Shown here: piece after piece, positions 34,829 through 44,270 of the stretch
Numbering within the stretch: the stretch's first letter is position 1
Layout: every line of letters starts with the position of its first letter
DNA from: Hyphomicrobiales bacterium
GTDB lineage: Bacteria; Pseudomonadota; Alphaproteobacteria; Rhizobiales; Aestuariivirgaceae
Reading direction: 5' to 3'
Length of the DNA stretch: 64,000 bases
NCBI GenBank assembly: GCA_016710435.1
Contig: JADJVV010000001.1
Coordinates: 2,316,501 to 2,380,500 of the forward strand
Notes under the pieces: model-generated
Told to the model about the DNA's origin: nothing
The model's input: the letters and a program-made list of their open reading frames with translations, nothing else
The model's database searches: none
Translations under genes and position numbers: made by a program

Positions 34829-35776
34829 ATGACATTGACGCTCACCGATCACCAGCCAGCCCGTTCCTTCGCCCCGAAGGATATGCGCCGCATCGTGCTG
34901 GAACGCGCCGTGCTCACGCTGCTGGCCGTGGCGTCGGGCGTTGCCGTGCTCACGACCATCGGCATTGTCTTGTCGGTTCTCTACGAGAGCCTGCGTTTCT
35001 TTGCGGAGGTGCCGTTGTGGCAGTTCCTGTTTGGAACGGTGTGGGCGCCCACGGCCAACCCGCCGGCCTTTGGCATCCTGCCCTTGATGGCGGGTACGCT
35101 GCTCATCACCACGATTGCCATTCTCGTTGCCGGGCCCCTTGGCCTGCTCTCCGCCATCTATCTCGCCGAATACGCGACGCCACGCGTGAGGACCATGGCG
35201 AAACCGCTGCTGGAAATGCTGGCGGGCATTCCAACCGTGGTGCTGGGCTTCTTTGCAGCGCTCACCGTGGCCCCGCTCATCAGGTCCGTCGGCACGGCAG
35301 TGGGCCTCGACGTCGCATCGGAATCGGCGCTCGCCGCAGGACTCGTCATGGGCATGATGATCGTGCCGTTGATCTCGTCCCTTTCCGACGACATCATCAA
35401 CGCTGTGCCGCAAGCCTTGCGCGATGGCTCCTACGCCATGGGTGCAACGAAATCCGAGACGGTGAAGAAAGTGGTGTTGCCAGCCGCACTTCCGGGCATC
35501 GTCTCCGCCTTCATCCTCGCCATTTCCCGCGCCATCGGTGAAACCATGATCGTTGTCATGGCCGCCGGACTTGCCGCCAATTTCACTTTCAACCCCTTCG
35601 CCGCCGTCACCACCGTCACCGTGCAGATTGCAACGCTGCTGGTGGGCGACCAGGAATTCGACAGCGCCAAGACACTGGCCGCCTTCGCGCTTGGCCTCGT
35701 GCTGTTCTGCGTCACGCTCACGCTCAACTACATCGCGCTCCGTATCGTGCGCAGATACCGGGAACACTATGAGTAA
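34829..35776 (+). CDS. pstC: Phosphate ABC transporter permease
   Basis: 315 residues with about six membrane helices. The conserved permease EAA-type loop is seen near residue 200 (AVPQALRDGSYAMGATKSET), with ARVTIGET-like ISRAIGETMIVVMAAGLAAN after it, both typical of PstC. It forms the channel with PstA. There is no clear ribosome-binding site, which suits reduced expression relative to pstS. Its stop overlaps the pstA start by 8 bp. Confidence 0.95.
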   Translation: MTLTLTDHQPARSFAPKDMRRIVLERAVLTLLAVASGVAVLTTIGIVLSVLYESLRFFAEVPLWQFLFGTVWAPTANPPAFGILPLMAGTLLITTIAILVAGPLGLLSAIYLAEYATPRVRTMAKPLLEMLAGIPTVVLGFFAALTVAPLIRSVGTAVGLDVASESALAAGLVMGMMIVPLISSLSDDIINAVPQALRDGSYAMGATKSETVKKVVLPAALPGIVSAFILAISRAIGETMIVVMAAGLAANFTFNPFAAVTTVTVQIATLLVGDQEFDSAKTLAAFALGLVLFCVTLTLNYIALRIVRRYREHYE

Positions 35777-36992
35777 GCCTGCCCTCATCCAGAAGCGCTA
35801 CGCCGCCGAACGGAGATTCCGCTGGTATGGCATCAGTGCAATCCTGCTGACCACGGCGTTTCTGCTCGCCCTGATCGCCGACATCGTCATCAAGGCTTTG
35901 CCCACCTTCACCGTCCACGAGGCCAGCCTGCAGGTGCGTGTGGATGCCACCATGGTGGACAGCGTCAACCTTGCCGCCGGTGATTACCTCGGCCTCGTGA
36001 AGCAGGCCCTGGCCGCACAATTTCCCGATGTGACGGCTCGCAAGGACAGGAAGGCGCTGAACGGCATTCTTTCGGCCGGCGCTGCGGATGTCCTTCAGTC
36101 CCGCGTCCTCGCTACCCCCGATCTCGTGGGGCAGGAGGTCACGGTTCCTGTTGCGCTCGACAGCAATGCTGATCTCTATCTGAAAGGTTACGCCGCACAG
36201 CAGTTGAGTGCCCAGCAGAAGGCCTGGCTCGACGCCTTGCGCGACAAGGGCGCGATCACACGCGGCTTCGCCTGGAACTTCCTGCTGGATGGCGACAGCC
36301 GCGAACCGGAACTGGCGGGCATCAAGGGCGCGCTGACCGGTTCCATTCTCACCATCATCATCACGCTGTCGCTGGCCTTGCCATTGGGTGTGGCGGCAGC
36401 GCTCTATCTGGAGGAGTTTGCCCGGAAGTCCTGGATCACCGACGCGATCGAAATCAACATCAACAATCTCGCGGCAGTTCCCTCGATCATCTTCGGCCTC
36501 CTGGGACTGGCCGTGTTCCTCAACATCTTCAACCTGCCACGCTCCACGCCCATCGTGGGCGGGCTTGTGCTGTCGCTGCTGGTCCTGCCGACGATCATCA
36601 TCGCCGCCCGTGCCGCCATCCGCTCCGTGCCGCCATCCATCAAGGAAGCGGCACTCGGCATTGGCGCCTCGCACCAACAGGCGGTTTTTCATCATGTCTT
36701 GCCGCTCGCGGTGCCCGGCATTCTCACCGGCACGATTCTCGGTGTAGCCCGCGCGCTGGGTGAGACGGCACCGCTGCTGATGATCGGCATGATCGCCTTC
36801 ATCGCCGATGTGCCCCGGGGCTTCACCGATGCGGCGACCGTTCTGCCCGTGCAGATATTCCTTTGGTCGGATCTGCCCGAGGCCGCCTTCCAGTCCCGCA
36901 CCGCCGCCACGATCATCGTGCTGCTGATGGTGCTGTTTTCCTTCAACGCGCTGGCAATCGTGCTGCGCAAGAAATTCGAACGCCGATGGTAG
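35769..36992 (+). CDS. pstA: Phosphate ABC transporter permease, long form
   Basis: 407 residues, starting at the ATG 8 bp inside pstC. After the first helix (ISAILLTTAFLLALIADIVI) comes a soluble insert of about 150 residues, probably periplasmic (TFTVHEASLQVRVDATMVDS to AFAWNF). Then follow five helices with the permease motif RSVPPSIKEAALGIGASHQQ and GVARALGETAPLLMIGMIAF. The insert makes it longer than the E. coli protein (about 300 residues); such extended PstA proteins are usual in alphaproteobacteria. It is coupled to pstC and pstB. Confidence 0.94.
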   Translation: MSKPALIQKRYAAERRFRWYGISAILLTTAFLLALIADIVIKALPTFTVHEASLQVRVDATMVDSVNLAAGDYLGLVKQALAAQFPDVTARKDRKALNGILSAGAADVLQSRVLATPDLVGQEVTVPVALDSNADLYLKGYAAQQLSAQQKAWLDALRDKGAITRGFAWNFLLDGDSREPELAGIKGALTGSILTIIITLSLALPLGVAAALYLEEFARKSWITDAIEININNLAAVPSIIFGLLGLAVFLNIFNLPRSTPIVGGLVLSLLVLPTIIIAARAAIRSVPPSIKEAALGIGASHQQAVFHHVLPLAVPGILTGTILGVARALGETAPLLMIGMIAFIADVPRGFTDAATVLPVQIFLWSDLPEAAFQSRTAATIIVLLMVLFSFNALAIVLRKKFERRW

Positions 36993-37813
36993 CCATGAAT
37001 GACATGAATCCGAAGACGGTCTTCACGCCCGCAATCCCGCAGGCCGTGCTCTCGAAGTCACCGAAGATCGTGGCGGAAGGCGTGAACGTGCACTACGGCG
37101 ACAAGCACGCCATCAAGGACCTCTCGATCACCATTCCCGACAAGTCGGTCTCCGCCTTCATTGGTCCGTCAGGCTGCGGCAAGTCCACTTTCCTGCGCTG
37201 CATCAACCGCATGAACGACACGATTGCCGGATGCCGCGTGACGGGGAGCATCACCGTCGATGGCCACGACATCCACGACCGCGACCTTGACGTGGTGCAA
37301 TTGCGCGCCCGCGTGGGCATGGTCTTCCAGAAACCCAATCCGTTTCCCAAGTCGATCTTTGAGAACGTGGCCTATGGTCCCCGCATTCACGGTCTGGCGG
37401 AGTCGAAATCCGATCTCGAACGCATCGTCGTGGAGAGCCTGCGCAAGGCTGGGCTCTTCGAGGAGGTGAAGGATCGATTGATGCAGCCAGGTACGGGCCT
37501 TTCCGGCGGCCAGCAGCAGCGCCTGTGCATCGCCCGCGCCATTGCCGTGAACCCTGACGTGATCCTGATGGATGAACCGTGCTCGGCCCTCGACCCCATT
37601 GCTACGGCGCGCATCGAGGAACTCATCCACGAGTTGAAGCAGAACTATTGCATCGTGATCGTCACCCATTCCATGCAGCAGGCCGCGCGCGTCTCCGATC
37701 TCACCGCCTTCTTCCATCTTGGAAACCTGATCGAGGTGGGCGATACCGATGTCATGTTCACCGCACCCCAGGACAAGAAGACCCAGGATTACATCACGGG
37801 CCGCTTCGGCTAA
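36986..37813 (+). CDS. pstB: Phosphate ABC transporter ATPase
   Basis: 275 residues if the ATG at 36986, overlapping the pstA stop, is used; ATGs at 36995 and 37004 are also possible. The protein has Walker A GPSGCGKST, the PstB-typical RCINRMND, Q-loop VGMVFQKPNPFPKSIFENVA, signature LSGGQQQRLCIARAIA, Walker B VILMDEPCSALDP and switch His in VTHSMQQAARVSD. It powers phosphate uptake through PstCA. It is followed 15 bp later by phoU. Confidence 0.97.
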   Translation: MVAMNDMNPKTVFTPAIPQAVLSKSPKIVAEGVNVHYGDKHAIKDLSITIPDKSVSAFIGPSGCGKSTFLRCINRMNDTIAGCRVTGSITVDGHDIHDRDLDVVQLRARVGMVFQKPNPFPKSIFENVAYGPRIHGLAESKSDLERIVVESLRKAGLFEEVKDRLMQPGTGLSGGQQQRLCIARAIAVNPDVILMDEPCSALDPIATARIEELIHELKQNYCIVIVTHSMQQAARVSDLTAFFHLGNLIEVGDTDVMFTAPQDKKTQDYITGRFG

Positions 37814-37828
37814 GGAAAATTTGGAACC

Positions 37829-38545
37829 ATGTCCGACCACATCATGAAAGCCTACGACGACGATCTCGCGTCGCTGCAATCCATGCTCTCCACCATGGGC
37901 GGCCTTGCCGAAGAACAATTGGCGCGGAGTCTTGAAGCACTCACGCGCCGTGACACGAAACTCGCGGACCGCGTCATTCTCGCCGACGACAAGATCGACG
38001 CGATGGAACGCGCGGTCGAGGAGAAGGCGATCCTCACCATTGCCAAGCGCCAGCCCATGGCGCGCGACCTCCGTCACATCATGGTGGCGATCCGCATCGC
38101 CACGGATCTGGAGCGGATCGGGGACCTCGCCAAGAACGTGGCGAAGCGCTCCCACGCCATTTCGGATCCCATTCCGCGCCGTCTCACCACTGGCCTGCAG
38201 CGCATGGGGCAACTGGCCCAGGCGCAGCTCAAGCGCGTACTGGATTCCTTCGCGGCGGCGGACAGCGAACAGGCGCTTGAGGTGTGGCGGCATGATGAGG
38301 ATATCGACGCGCTCTACAATTCCATCTTCCGCGAACTCCTCACTTACATGATGGAGGATCCGCGCATGATCGGGGCCTGCACCCATCTGCTTTTCGCGAC
38401 CAAGAACATCGAGCGGATCGGCGATCACGCGACAAACATTGCGGAGAACATCTATTTCCTCGTCCATGGCCGGGCGTTGACTGACGAACGCCCGAAGAAG
38501 GACGACACTGCAACCACGCCATTTTCTCCACTGAACATGGATTGA
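37829..38545 (+). CDS. phoU: Phosphate signalling protein PhoU
   Basis: 238 residues, all helical, in two three-helix repeats typical of PhoU. The metal-binding acidic motifs are visible in each repeat: RIATDLERIGDLAKNVAKRS and TKNIERIGDHATNIAENIYF. It links the Pst transporter to PhoR, keeping the kinase in its phosphatase state when phosphate is plentiful. AAGGAAAA precedes the start. Confidence 0.97.
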   Translation: MSDHIMKAYDDDLASLQSMLSTMGGLAEEQLARSLEALTRRDTKLADRVILADDKIDAMERAVEEKAILTIAKRQPMARDLRHIMVAIRIATDLERIGDLAKNVAKRSHAISDPIPRRLTTGLQRMGQLAQAQLKRVLDSFAAADSEQALEVWRHDEDIDALYNSIFRELLTYMMEDPRMIGACTHLLFATKNIERIGDHATNIAENIYFLVHGRALTDERPKKDDTATTPFSPLNMD

Positions 38546-38567
38546 GGAACGGGACCGGAAACAAGTC

Positions 38568-39278
38568 ATGACTGCCCTCATCCTCATCGTTGAAGACGAA
38601 CCGGCGATCCACGAATTGCTGACCTACAATCTCGCGGCGGAAGGTTTCCGCACCCGCGTGGTGGAGCAGGGGGAAGATGTGCATCCCGCCATCATGGAAG
38701 AGATGCCGGACCTTGTGTTGATGGACTGGATGCTGCCGGGCCTCTCCGGCATCGAGGTCGTTCGCATGCTGCGGGCAAAGCCCGAAACGCAATCGTTGCC
38801 TGTGATCATGCTCACGGCACGTGGCGAGGAGGCCGAGCGCCTGCGCGGCCTTGGCACGGGCGCGGATGATTACATCGTCAAGCCGTTTTCGGTGCCGGAG
38901 GTGATGGCGCGCATCCGCTCGCTGTTGCGCCGCATGCGCCCCGAAGCGGTGTCTGATGCGCTGGCGCGCGGCGACATCACGTTGGACCGGGTGAAGAAGC
39001 GCGTCTCCCGCGGCGTGCGCGATATAGCGCTTTCACCCACCGAATTCCGCCTGCTGGAATATCTCATGCAGACGCCTGGCCGCGTTTTCAGCCGCGCGCA
39101 GCTATTGGACCGCGTCTGGGGCGATGGCGGCGACATCGACGAACGCACGGTTGACGTACACGTGGGCCGCCTGCGCAAGGCATTGTCCCGTGGCCGCGAA
39201 ATCGATCCGCTGCGCACCGTGCGCGGCACGGGCTACGCTTTCGACGAGCGCTACGGCAAGGCGTTGACGGGGACCTAG
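38568..39278 (+). CDS. phoB: Phosphate-regulon response regulator PhoB
   Basis: 236 residues. The receiver domain has the acidic pair Glu9/Asp10 (IVEDEPAI), phosphoacceptor Asp53 (VLMDWMLPG), Thr in VIMLTARGEE and Lys in YIVKPFSVPEV. The OmpR-type winged helix follows, with LSPTEFRLLEYLMQTPGRVF and DERTVDVHVGRLRKAL. It is phosphorylated by PhoR and binds the Pho box at 33610-33627. It ends the cluster; its stop overlaps by 4 bp the stop of the convergent aldo/keto reductase-RidA gene. Confidence 0.97.
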   Translation: MTALILIVEDEPAIHELLTYNLAAEGFRTRVVEQGEDVHPAIMEEMPDLVLMDWMLPGLSGIEVVRMLRAKPETQSLPVIMLTARGEEAERLRGLGTGADDYIVKPFSVPEVMARIRSLLRRMRPEAVSDALARGDITLDRVKKRVSRGVRDIALSPTEFRLLEYLMQTPGRVFSRAQLLDRVWGDGGDIDERTVDVHVGRLRKALSRGREIDPLRTVRGTGYAFDERYGKALTGT

Positions 39279-40759
39279 GACTGCGAAGCGGAAGAACTGT
39301 CCACCACCGCCTCGGCCTCGATCTCCACCTCGTAGTCACCGATCAATCCGCCCGCCACCAGCAGCGTGTTGGCCGGCATGATGCGTCCGAACATGCGGCC
39401 ATGGGCGCGTGACACTGCCTCGCAATCTTCCTCGCGGCGCAGGAAGACGCGGGTGCGGATCACATCTTCGATCCGTCCGCCGGCGGCGCTGATCGAGGCG
39501 GCAATCTTGTCGAGCACATAGGTTGCCTGTGCCCCCGCATTGCCCGGTGCCACGCAGCGGTTGTTGCCATGGGTGGCCGTGGTGCCGGACACATAGATCG
39601 TGTCGCGCACCCGCACGGCGCGGCTGTAGCCCGCAATCGGTTCCCACTGACTCCCTGAAGATACGCGCAAGCCCTCGCGGTGTTGCGTGGGCATGGAGGC
39701 ATAGGCCGAACGAATGGAATTGAGATGATGGCTCAAGTCGCCCGAGGCCGTGAGGAAAGGGGGCTTGCGGTATTCATCTCCGCAATCGCCGGGAATGGGC
39801 GTCATGCGCGCGAAGACCTCTTCCAGCGCCGCATGATCGTCCCGCGTCAGCGTGAAATCAAAGACCTGGCGATTGTTCTCGTGATGCACATTCTCCCCGA
39901 TGCGCGCTCCGATGATGATGGCGGCGACGGCAGGTTGCTCCAGCACCCAGCGCGTGGCGACGTTCGGGAGCGAAACGCCATGGACCCTGGCGATGCGGCC
40001 CAAGGTGGTGAGCAGGTCCTGATAGACGCGCCATCCCCCCGCCGCATCGATGAACCGCTTGTACTTGGACTTGCTCCAGTCGCGGATGTCGGTGGGCTCC
40101 GGCTGCCCCAGCCATTTCTCCGAAAGGAAACCGCCGTTGAGCGTGCCATAGGCCAGAAGCTTCACGCCGGACTGCGCACAGAGCGCGCTGAGTTCGCCAC
40201 GCGCCCGGCGGTCAACCACGGAAAATGAAACCTGGTTGGACGCAATGGGAATGCCGTCGGCAAGGGCCAGCGCCAGATGGGCCGCGTCGAAATTGGTGAC
40301 GCCGATGGCGCCCACGAGGCCTTCATCCTTCAGTTTCCGGATTTCATGCAGCGCATCGAGCCAGGCGGGATGCTCGAAGCTCCACCAGTGGAACTGCAAG
40401 AGATCAACGCGGCTGACGCCGAGGCGCGTCAGCCGCTCCTGGACGCCTGCGCGCACAGTCTCAGCGGTCATCGCTCCGGGTTCGGGGCACCACTTGGTGA
40501 AAGCGAGTGGCCGCGCGCCGGAGGAATAGCGGTGCAGCAGGTTGGCCGTGATGAGTTCCGCCGTGCCGTAGTGATCGGCCATGTCGAAGGCGGTGAAACC
40601 TGCGTTCGCATAGGCCTGCAGTGCATCGCCTCCAACTTTGGGATCAATCGCCGTGCCGCTGCGTTCGATGTCCGCGACCTGCCACAGCCCGCAGACGATG
40701 CGCGGAAGCGTAAGGCCGCTGTTCAGCGTGGCTGTTGGCAGGGCGGGGGAGGTCATCAT
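39275..40759 (-). CDS. Aldo/keto reductase fused to a C-terminal RidA (YjgF) domain
   Basis: 494 residues from the ATG at 40759, which overlaps the stop of the permease gene (ATGA) and has AAGGACA upstream. Residues 1 to about 350 form an aldo/keto reductase: catalytic Asp/Tyr in FDMADHYGTAEL, Lys in LAFTKWCPEPG, His in LLQFHWWSFEHPAW and the cofactor end AAIIIGARIGENVHHENNRQ. From about 365 to the end there is a RidA domain (YSRAVRVRDTIYVSGTTATH; EDVIRTRVFLRREEDCEAV; NTLLVAGGLIGDYEVEIEAE). RidA proteins hydrolyse reactive imines or enamines; the key arginine of the family is present in IRTRVF. The fusion suggests a product or substrate with an imine or carbonyl group. It is part of the Liv-transporter operon. 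Confidence 0.9.
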   Translation of the reverse strand: MMTSPALPTATLNSGLTLPRIVCGLWQVADIERSGTAIDPKVGGDALQAYANAGFTAFDMADHYGTAELITANLLHRYSSGARPLAFTKWCPEPGAMTAETVRAGVQERLTRLGVSRVDLLQFHWWSFEHPAWLDALHEIRKLKDEGLVGAIGVTNFDAAHLALALADGIPIASNQVSFSVVDRRARGELSALCAQSGVKLLAYGTLNGGFLSEKWLGQPEPTDIRDWSKSKYKRFIDAAGGWRVYQDLLTTLGRIARVHGVSLPNVATRWVLEQPAVAAIIIGARIGENVHHENNRQVFDFTLTRDDHAALEEVFARMTPIPGDCGDEYRKPPFLTASGDLSHHLNSIRSAYASMPTQHREGLRVSSGSQWEPIAGYSRAVRVRDTIYVSGTTATHGNNRCVAPGNAGAQATYVLDKIAASISAAGGRIEDVIRTRVFLRREEDCEAVSRAHGRMFGRIMPANTLLVAGGLIGDYEVEIEAEAVVDSSSASQS

Positions 40760-41724
40760 GTCTTGTCCTTCGCTGCAGTTGCTTCCACATGGCGCGAAAC
40801 CGTTGCCCGTTCGCCCAGCAGACCGCGCGGCCGCAGGAGCAGGACGAGGCAGATGCCGACGCCGATCATCACCATCTTGAGGGCGGAGGCGCGGGCCTGT
40901 TGATCGGGTGGAACGACCTCGGAGATGAGTGCACCCGATGCCGCCCACAGCGCCCACACCACGATGGCGCCGAGAATGGCGCCGCGGTTGTTGCCCGAGC
41001 CGCCGACGATCAACATCGCCCACACCTGGAATGTGAGGATCGGCACATAGCCATCAGGCGAGATGTAGCCGATGAAATGCCCCTGCACCGCCCCCGCCAG
41101 GCCCATGATGGCGCCGCCCACGGCAAAGGCCTGGATGCGGAACGACGCCGCATCCTTGCCGAGCGCGGTGGCGGCGGTTTCGTCTTCACGGATGGCGCGC
41201 AGCACACGGCCCCACGGGCTGCGCATGAGATGTTCGAGGCCGAAATAAACGCCGCCCGTGATCACCACCAGTGTGGCGAGGTTGAGGAGGCCGAAGGCCA
41301 GCGGATCGCTTGCAAGCCAGCCGAAGGGCCGCGGAATGAAGCTGATGCCGAAGGGACCGGCGGTGAGCCATTGCAGGTTCAGCACAGCCAGTTGCACCAC
41401 GACGGCAAATCCAAACGTGGCGATGGCGAGATAGTCCGAACGCAGGCGCAAGGTCAGCGCGCCCAGCAGCGCCGAAGCAAGCCCCGCAGCGGCCGCGCCT
41501 GCGAGCCAGCCGAGGACCATGGGCACATCGAACCCCCCGAAGCGGTCGGGCGCATCGGGCGTCGTGAGCAGCACCGAAACATAGGCACCGATTCCGACGA
41601 AGCCCGCCACGCCGACATTGAACAGTCCGGTCTGGCCCCACTGCACGTTGAGGCCAAGGCACATGATGGCATAGGTGAGGGCAAGCGTGAGGAAGAACGC
41701 GCCGTAGCTGATGAACTCGATCAT
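40756..41724 (-). CDS. Branched-chain amino-acid-type ABC permease (LivM-like)
   Basis: 322 residues from the ATG at 41724, overlapping the upstream permease stop by 4 bp. Nine or so hydrophobic helices; family marks are GLNVQWGQTGLFNVGVAGFV, RLRSDYLAIATFGFA, GRVLRAIREDETAATALGKD and VGGSGNNRGAILGAIVVW. It pairs with the LivH-like permease in the inner membrane. Longer upstream reading of the frame (to 42012) is antisense-like in composition and was dropped. Confidence 0.93.
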   Translation of the reverse strand: MIEFISYGAFFLTLALTYAIMCLGLNVQWGQTGLFNVGVAGFVGIGAYVSVLLTTPDAPDRFGGFDVPMVLGWLAGAAAAGLASALLGALTLRLRSDYLAIATFGFAVVVQLAVLNLQWLTAGPFGISFIPRPFGWLASDPLAFGLLNLATLVVITGGVYFGLEHLMRSPWGRVLRAIREDETAATALGKDAASFRIQAFAVGGAIMGLAGAVQGHFIGYISPDGYVPILTFQVWAMLIVGGSGNNRGAILGAIVVWALWAASGALISEVVPPDQQARASALKMVMIGVGICLVLLLRPRGLLGERATVSRHVEATAAKDKT

Positions 41725-42635
41725 GCCGCCGCCTTCCCGAACAGGCCCTGGGGCCGCAACAGCAGGATGGCAACGAGGATCACGAACGACACGGCAGCCC
41801 GCCATTCCGCACCGACGAACTGCACGCACAGCGCTTCCGCAATGCCGACAATCAGCCCCGCCAGCATGGCCCCCGGCACGCTGCCGATGCCGCCGAGAAT
41901 GGCGGCGGCAAAGAGCGGCAGCAACAGGTCGAGTCCCATGTGCGGCCTGATCTGCACGAGAAGCCCGGTCATGACGCCTGCGACCGCCGCCAGTGCCGCG
42001 CCGAACATCCACACAAGCCGGATGGTGCGTGCCACATCAATGCCCGCAAGCCCGGCCAGTGCCTGGTTCTCGCTCACGGCCCGCATGGCGCGCCCTGCCG
42101 CCGTGCGCGTCAGGATGAGGTGGACAAGGGCCACGAGGACGACCGCCAGTCCGAGCGCCAGCAACTGGTCCGCTGTGGCCCGTGCGCCGCCCGCAAGAGG
42201 ATGGGCAATCTGCAAGGCACCCGTGAAATAATAGGGTTTCGATGTGAAGAGAAATTCGAGAAAGCTGCGCAACGCCAGAGCCGCACCGAAACCCGCCATC
42301 ACCAGGATGATGATCGCTCCGCCCCGCCGCCGCAGGCGCGCGAACAGCAACCAGTCCACCGCAAGGGCGAGGAGGGCGGTGAGCACAACCGACGCCGCGA
42401 GGCCGATGGGCAGCGACCACCCGAAGGAGAACGGAGCAACAGACGTGGCAAGTCCCGGCGCAAGTGTGCCGAGCAGCGTGCTGATGCTGAGCGCGAAATA
42501 GGCCGACCAGCTGATGAGGTCGCCATGGGCGAAATTGGCGAAGCGCAGGATGGAATAGGTGAGCGTGATGCCGATGGCGCCAAGGCCGATCATGCTGCCC
42601 GCGATAAGACCATCCATGAGGGTCTGTGCAATCAT
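41721..42635 (-). CDS. Branched-chain amino-acid-type ABC permease (LivH-like)
   Basis: 304 residues. Membrane helices throughout, with family blocks AIGITLTYSILRFANFAHGD, AGRAMRAVSENQALAGLAGI and GIGSVPGAMLAGLIVGIAEA. Start and stop both overlap neighbours by 4 bp (ATGA), showing tight coupling within the operon of LivG-, LivF-, LivH- and LivM-like genes and the aldo/keto reductase-RidA gene. Together these import the ligand delivered by the binding protein encoded at 46497-47759. The Liv family takes amino acids, amides, urea and aromatic acids, so the substrate remains open. Confidence 0.93.
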   Translation of the reverse strand: MIAQTLMDGLIAGSMIGLGAIGITLTYSILRFANFAHGDLISWSAYFALSISTLLGTLAPGLATSVAPFSFGWSLPIGLAASVVLTALLALAVDWLLFARLRRRGGAIIILVMAGFGAALALRSFLEFLFTSKPYYFTGALQIAHPLAGGARATADQLLALGLAVVLVALVHLILTRTAAGRAMRAVSENQALAGLAGIDVARTIRLVWMFGAALAAVAGVMTGLLVQIRPHMGLDLLLPLFAAAILGGIGSVPGAMLAGLIVGIAEALCVQFVGAEWRAAVSFVILVAILLLRPQGLFGKAAA

Positions 42636-43372
42636 GCAGCACCCCGCGCCGGTTGCGCGCCGAGATAAAGCTCCGCCAGCAGCGGATCATGCATCAAGGT
42701 GCTGGCCTTGCCGTCATGCCGCAACTCGCCTTCAACCAGGATCACGCCCCGGTCGGCGATGGCAAGTGCGGCGCGCACGTTCTGCTCCACCAGAACAAGC
42801 GTCACCCCGCTCTTGTTGATCTCCTTGAGCATGGTGAAGACGGAACCCACGATCTTTGGAGAAAGGCCGGCAGAAGGTTCGTCGAGGATGAGAACGTGCG
42901 GCTCCACGATCAGGGCGCGCGCCAGGGCCAGCATCTGCCGCTGACCGCCGGAGAGAAGCCCGGCCCGGAGATGCGGGCGCGCCGCAAGGTCCGGAAACAT
43001 GGCGTGGATCTTCTTCAGCCGCGCGGACCGCAGCGATTTCGCCAGCACATCGGCGGCGAGGTGCAGGTTCTCGGCAATCGTGAGGTTGGCGAAAATATTC
43101 TCCGTCTGCGGCACGAAGGCGAGGCCCTCGCCGATGCGCTTGTGCAGCGGCACGGAAGTGATGTCCTTGCCGCCCAGCAGCACCGTGCCGCCGAAGGTGG
43201 GCACCGTGCCGGCGATGGCTTTCACCAGTGTGGACTTTCCAGCGCCATTGGGGCCGAGGATGGCGACGAGTTCGCCTCGCCGCACGGAAAGGTCTACGCC
43301 GCGCACGATCGGAAGGTCGCGCTCATAGCCGGCGACAAGCGCCTTCGTTTGCAATGCAGGAACAACAGTCAT
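42632..43372 (-). CDS. Branched-chain amino-acid-type ABC ATPase (LivF-like)
   Basis: 246 residues from the ATG at 43372, overlapping the LivG-like stop. Walker A GPNGAGKST, Q-loop FVPQTENIFANLTIAENL, signature LLSGGQRQMLALARAL, Walker B VLILDEPSAGLSP and switch region LVEQNVRAALAIADR are all present; the short length and VEQN sequence are typical of LivF. Confidence 0.95.
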   Translation of the reverse strand: MTVVPALQTKALVAGYERDLPIVRGVDLSVRRGELVAILGPNGAGKSTLVKAIAGTVPTFGGTVLLGGKDITSVPLHKRIGEGLAFVPQTENIFANLTIAENLHLAADVLAKSLRSARLKKIHAMFPDLAARPHLRAGLLSGGQRQMLALARALIVEPHVLILDEPSAGLSPKIVGSVFTMLKEINKSGVTLVLVEQNVRAALAIADRGVILVEGELRHDGKASTLMHDPLLAELYLGAQPARGAA

Positions 43373-44205
43373 GCCGCGGCACCGAGATAGGCCTCGATCA
43401 CGGCGGGATTGCGCGCGACATCCTGTGGCACGCCTTCGGTGAGGTAGCGTCCGCCCGCCATCACCACGACGCGGTGGCATAGTCGCGTGACCATATCCAT
43501 GTTGTGCTCGATGAGCAGGATGGACTTACCCTGCTTGTTCAATTCCAGCACGCGGCTGATGATGAACTCCAGCAGCGCCGGATTGACGCCCGCTGCCGGC
43601 TCATCCAGCAGCAGGATCTGCGGATCGGCCATCAGCACCCGCGCCAGTTCCAGCAGCTTGCGCTGGCCACCGGACAACACCCGCGCCGGCTCAGGCGCAA
43701 GATGCGCGAGCTTGACGAACTCCAGGAGCGCCTGCGCCTTTTCCACCGCCGCACGTTCTTCCGCGGCGACACGGCCGAATTGAAGGAAGTTGGGCCAGAT
43801 GCGTTCGCCCGACTGGTTCTGCGCCCCCGTGAGGACATTCTCGAGCACCGTCATTTGTGGAAACGGCTTGGGAATTTGAAACGTCCGGCCCAGCCCGAGG
43901 CCAATCCGCGACTTGGCATCGCCCCGTGGCGCTGCGCGGCCCTGGATCAGCACCGTGCCCTCATCGGCGCGATAGAAGCCCGCAATGATATTGAAGAGGG
44001 TGGTCTTGCCCGCACCATTGGGGCCGATCAGCCCCAGGAATTCGCCCGCGGCCAGCCTGAGGTTCATGCCGTGCACGGCCTTGACCCCGCCGAAGGCAAG
44101 GGAAATGCCCGACGCATCGATGGCGCACGGTGCGGGGGCGTCAGTCCGCACGTCTGCCGGGCCGCCATCCATGGGAAAGCCAGCTTTCTCAAAAAGTTTG
44201 ATCAC
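43369..44205 (-). CDS. Branched-chain amino-acid-type ABC ATPase (LivG-like)
   Basis: 278 residues from a GTG at 44205; the ATG at 44172 gives 267 residues and is an alternative, as neither has a strong ribosome-binding site. Walker A GPNGAGKTT, Q-loop GLGRTFQIPKPFPQMTVLEN, signature VLSGGQRKLLELARVLM, Walker B ILLLDEPAAGVNP and switch LIEHNMDMV mark the LivG type. It is first in the leftward operon and divergent from the GntR regulator, only 65 bp apart, so both promoters must share that spacer. Confidence 0.93.
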   Translation of the reverse strand: MIKLFEKAGFPMDGGPADVRTDAPAPCAIDASGISLAFGGVKAVHGMNLRLAAGEFLGLIGPNGAGKTTLFNIIAGFYRADEGTVLIQGRAAPRGDAKSRIGLGLGRTFQIPKPFPQMTVLENVLTGAQNQSGERIWPNFLQFGRVAAEERAAVEKAQALLEFVKLAHLAPEPARVLSGGQRKLLELARVLMADPQILLLDEPAAGVNPALLEFIISRVLELNKQGKSILLIEHNMDMVTRLCHRVVVMAGGRYLTEGVPQDVARNPAVIEAYLGAAA

Positions 44206-44270
44206 AGATCACTGATTACACTTTACGGGACGCCCCGTTGCAACTAGTTTTTTATCCACAAGGGGTGAGT

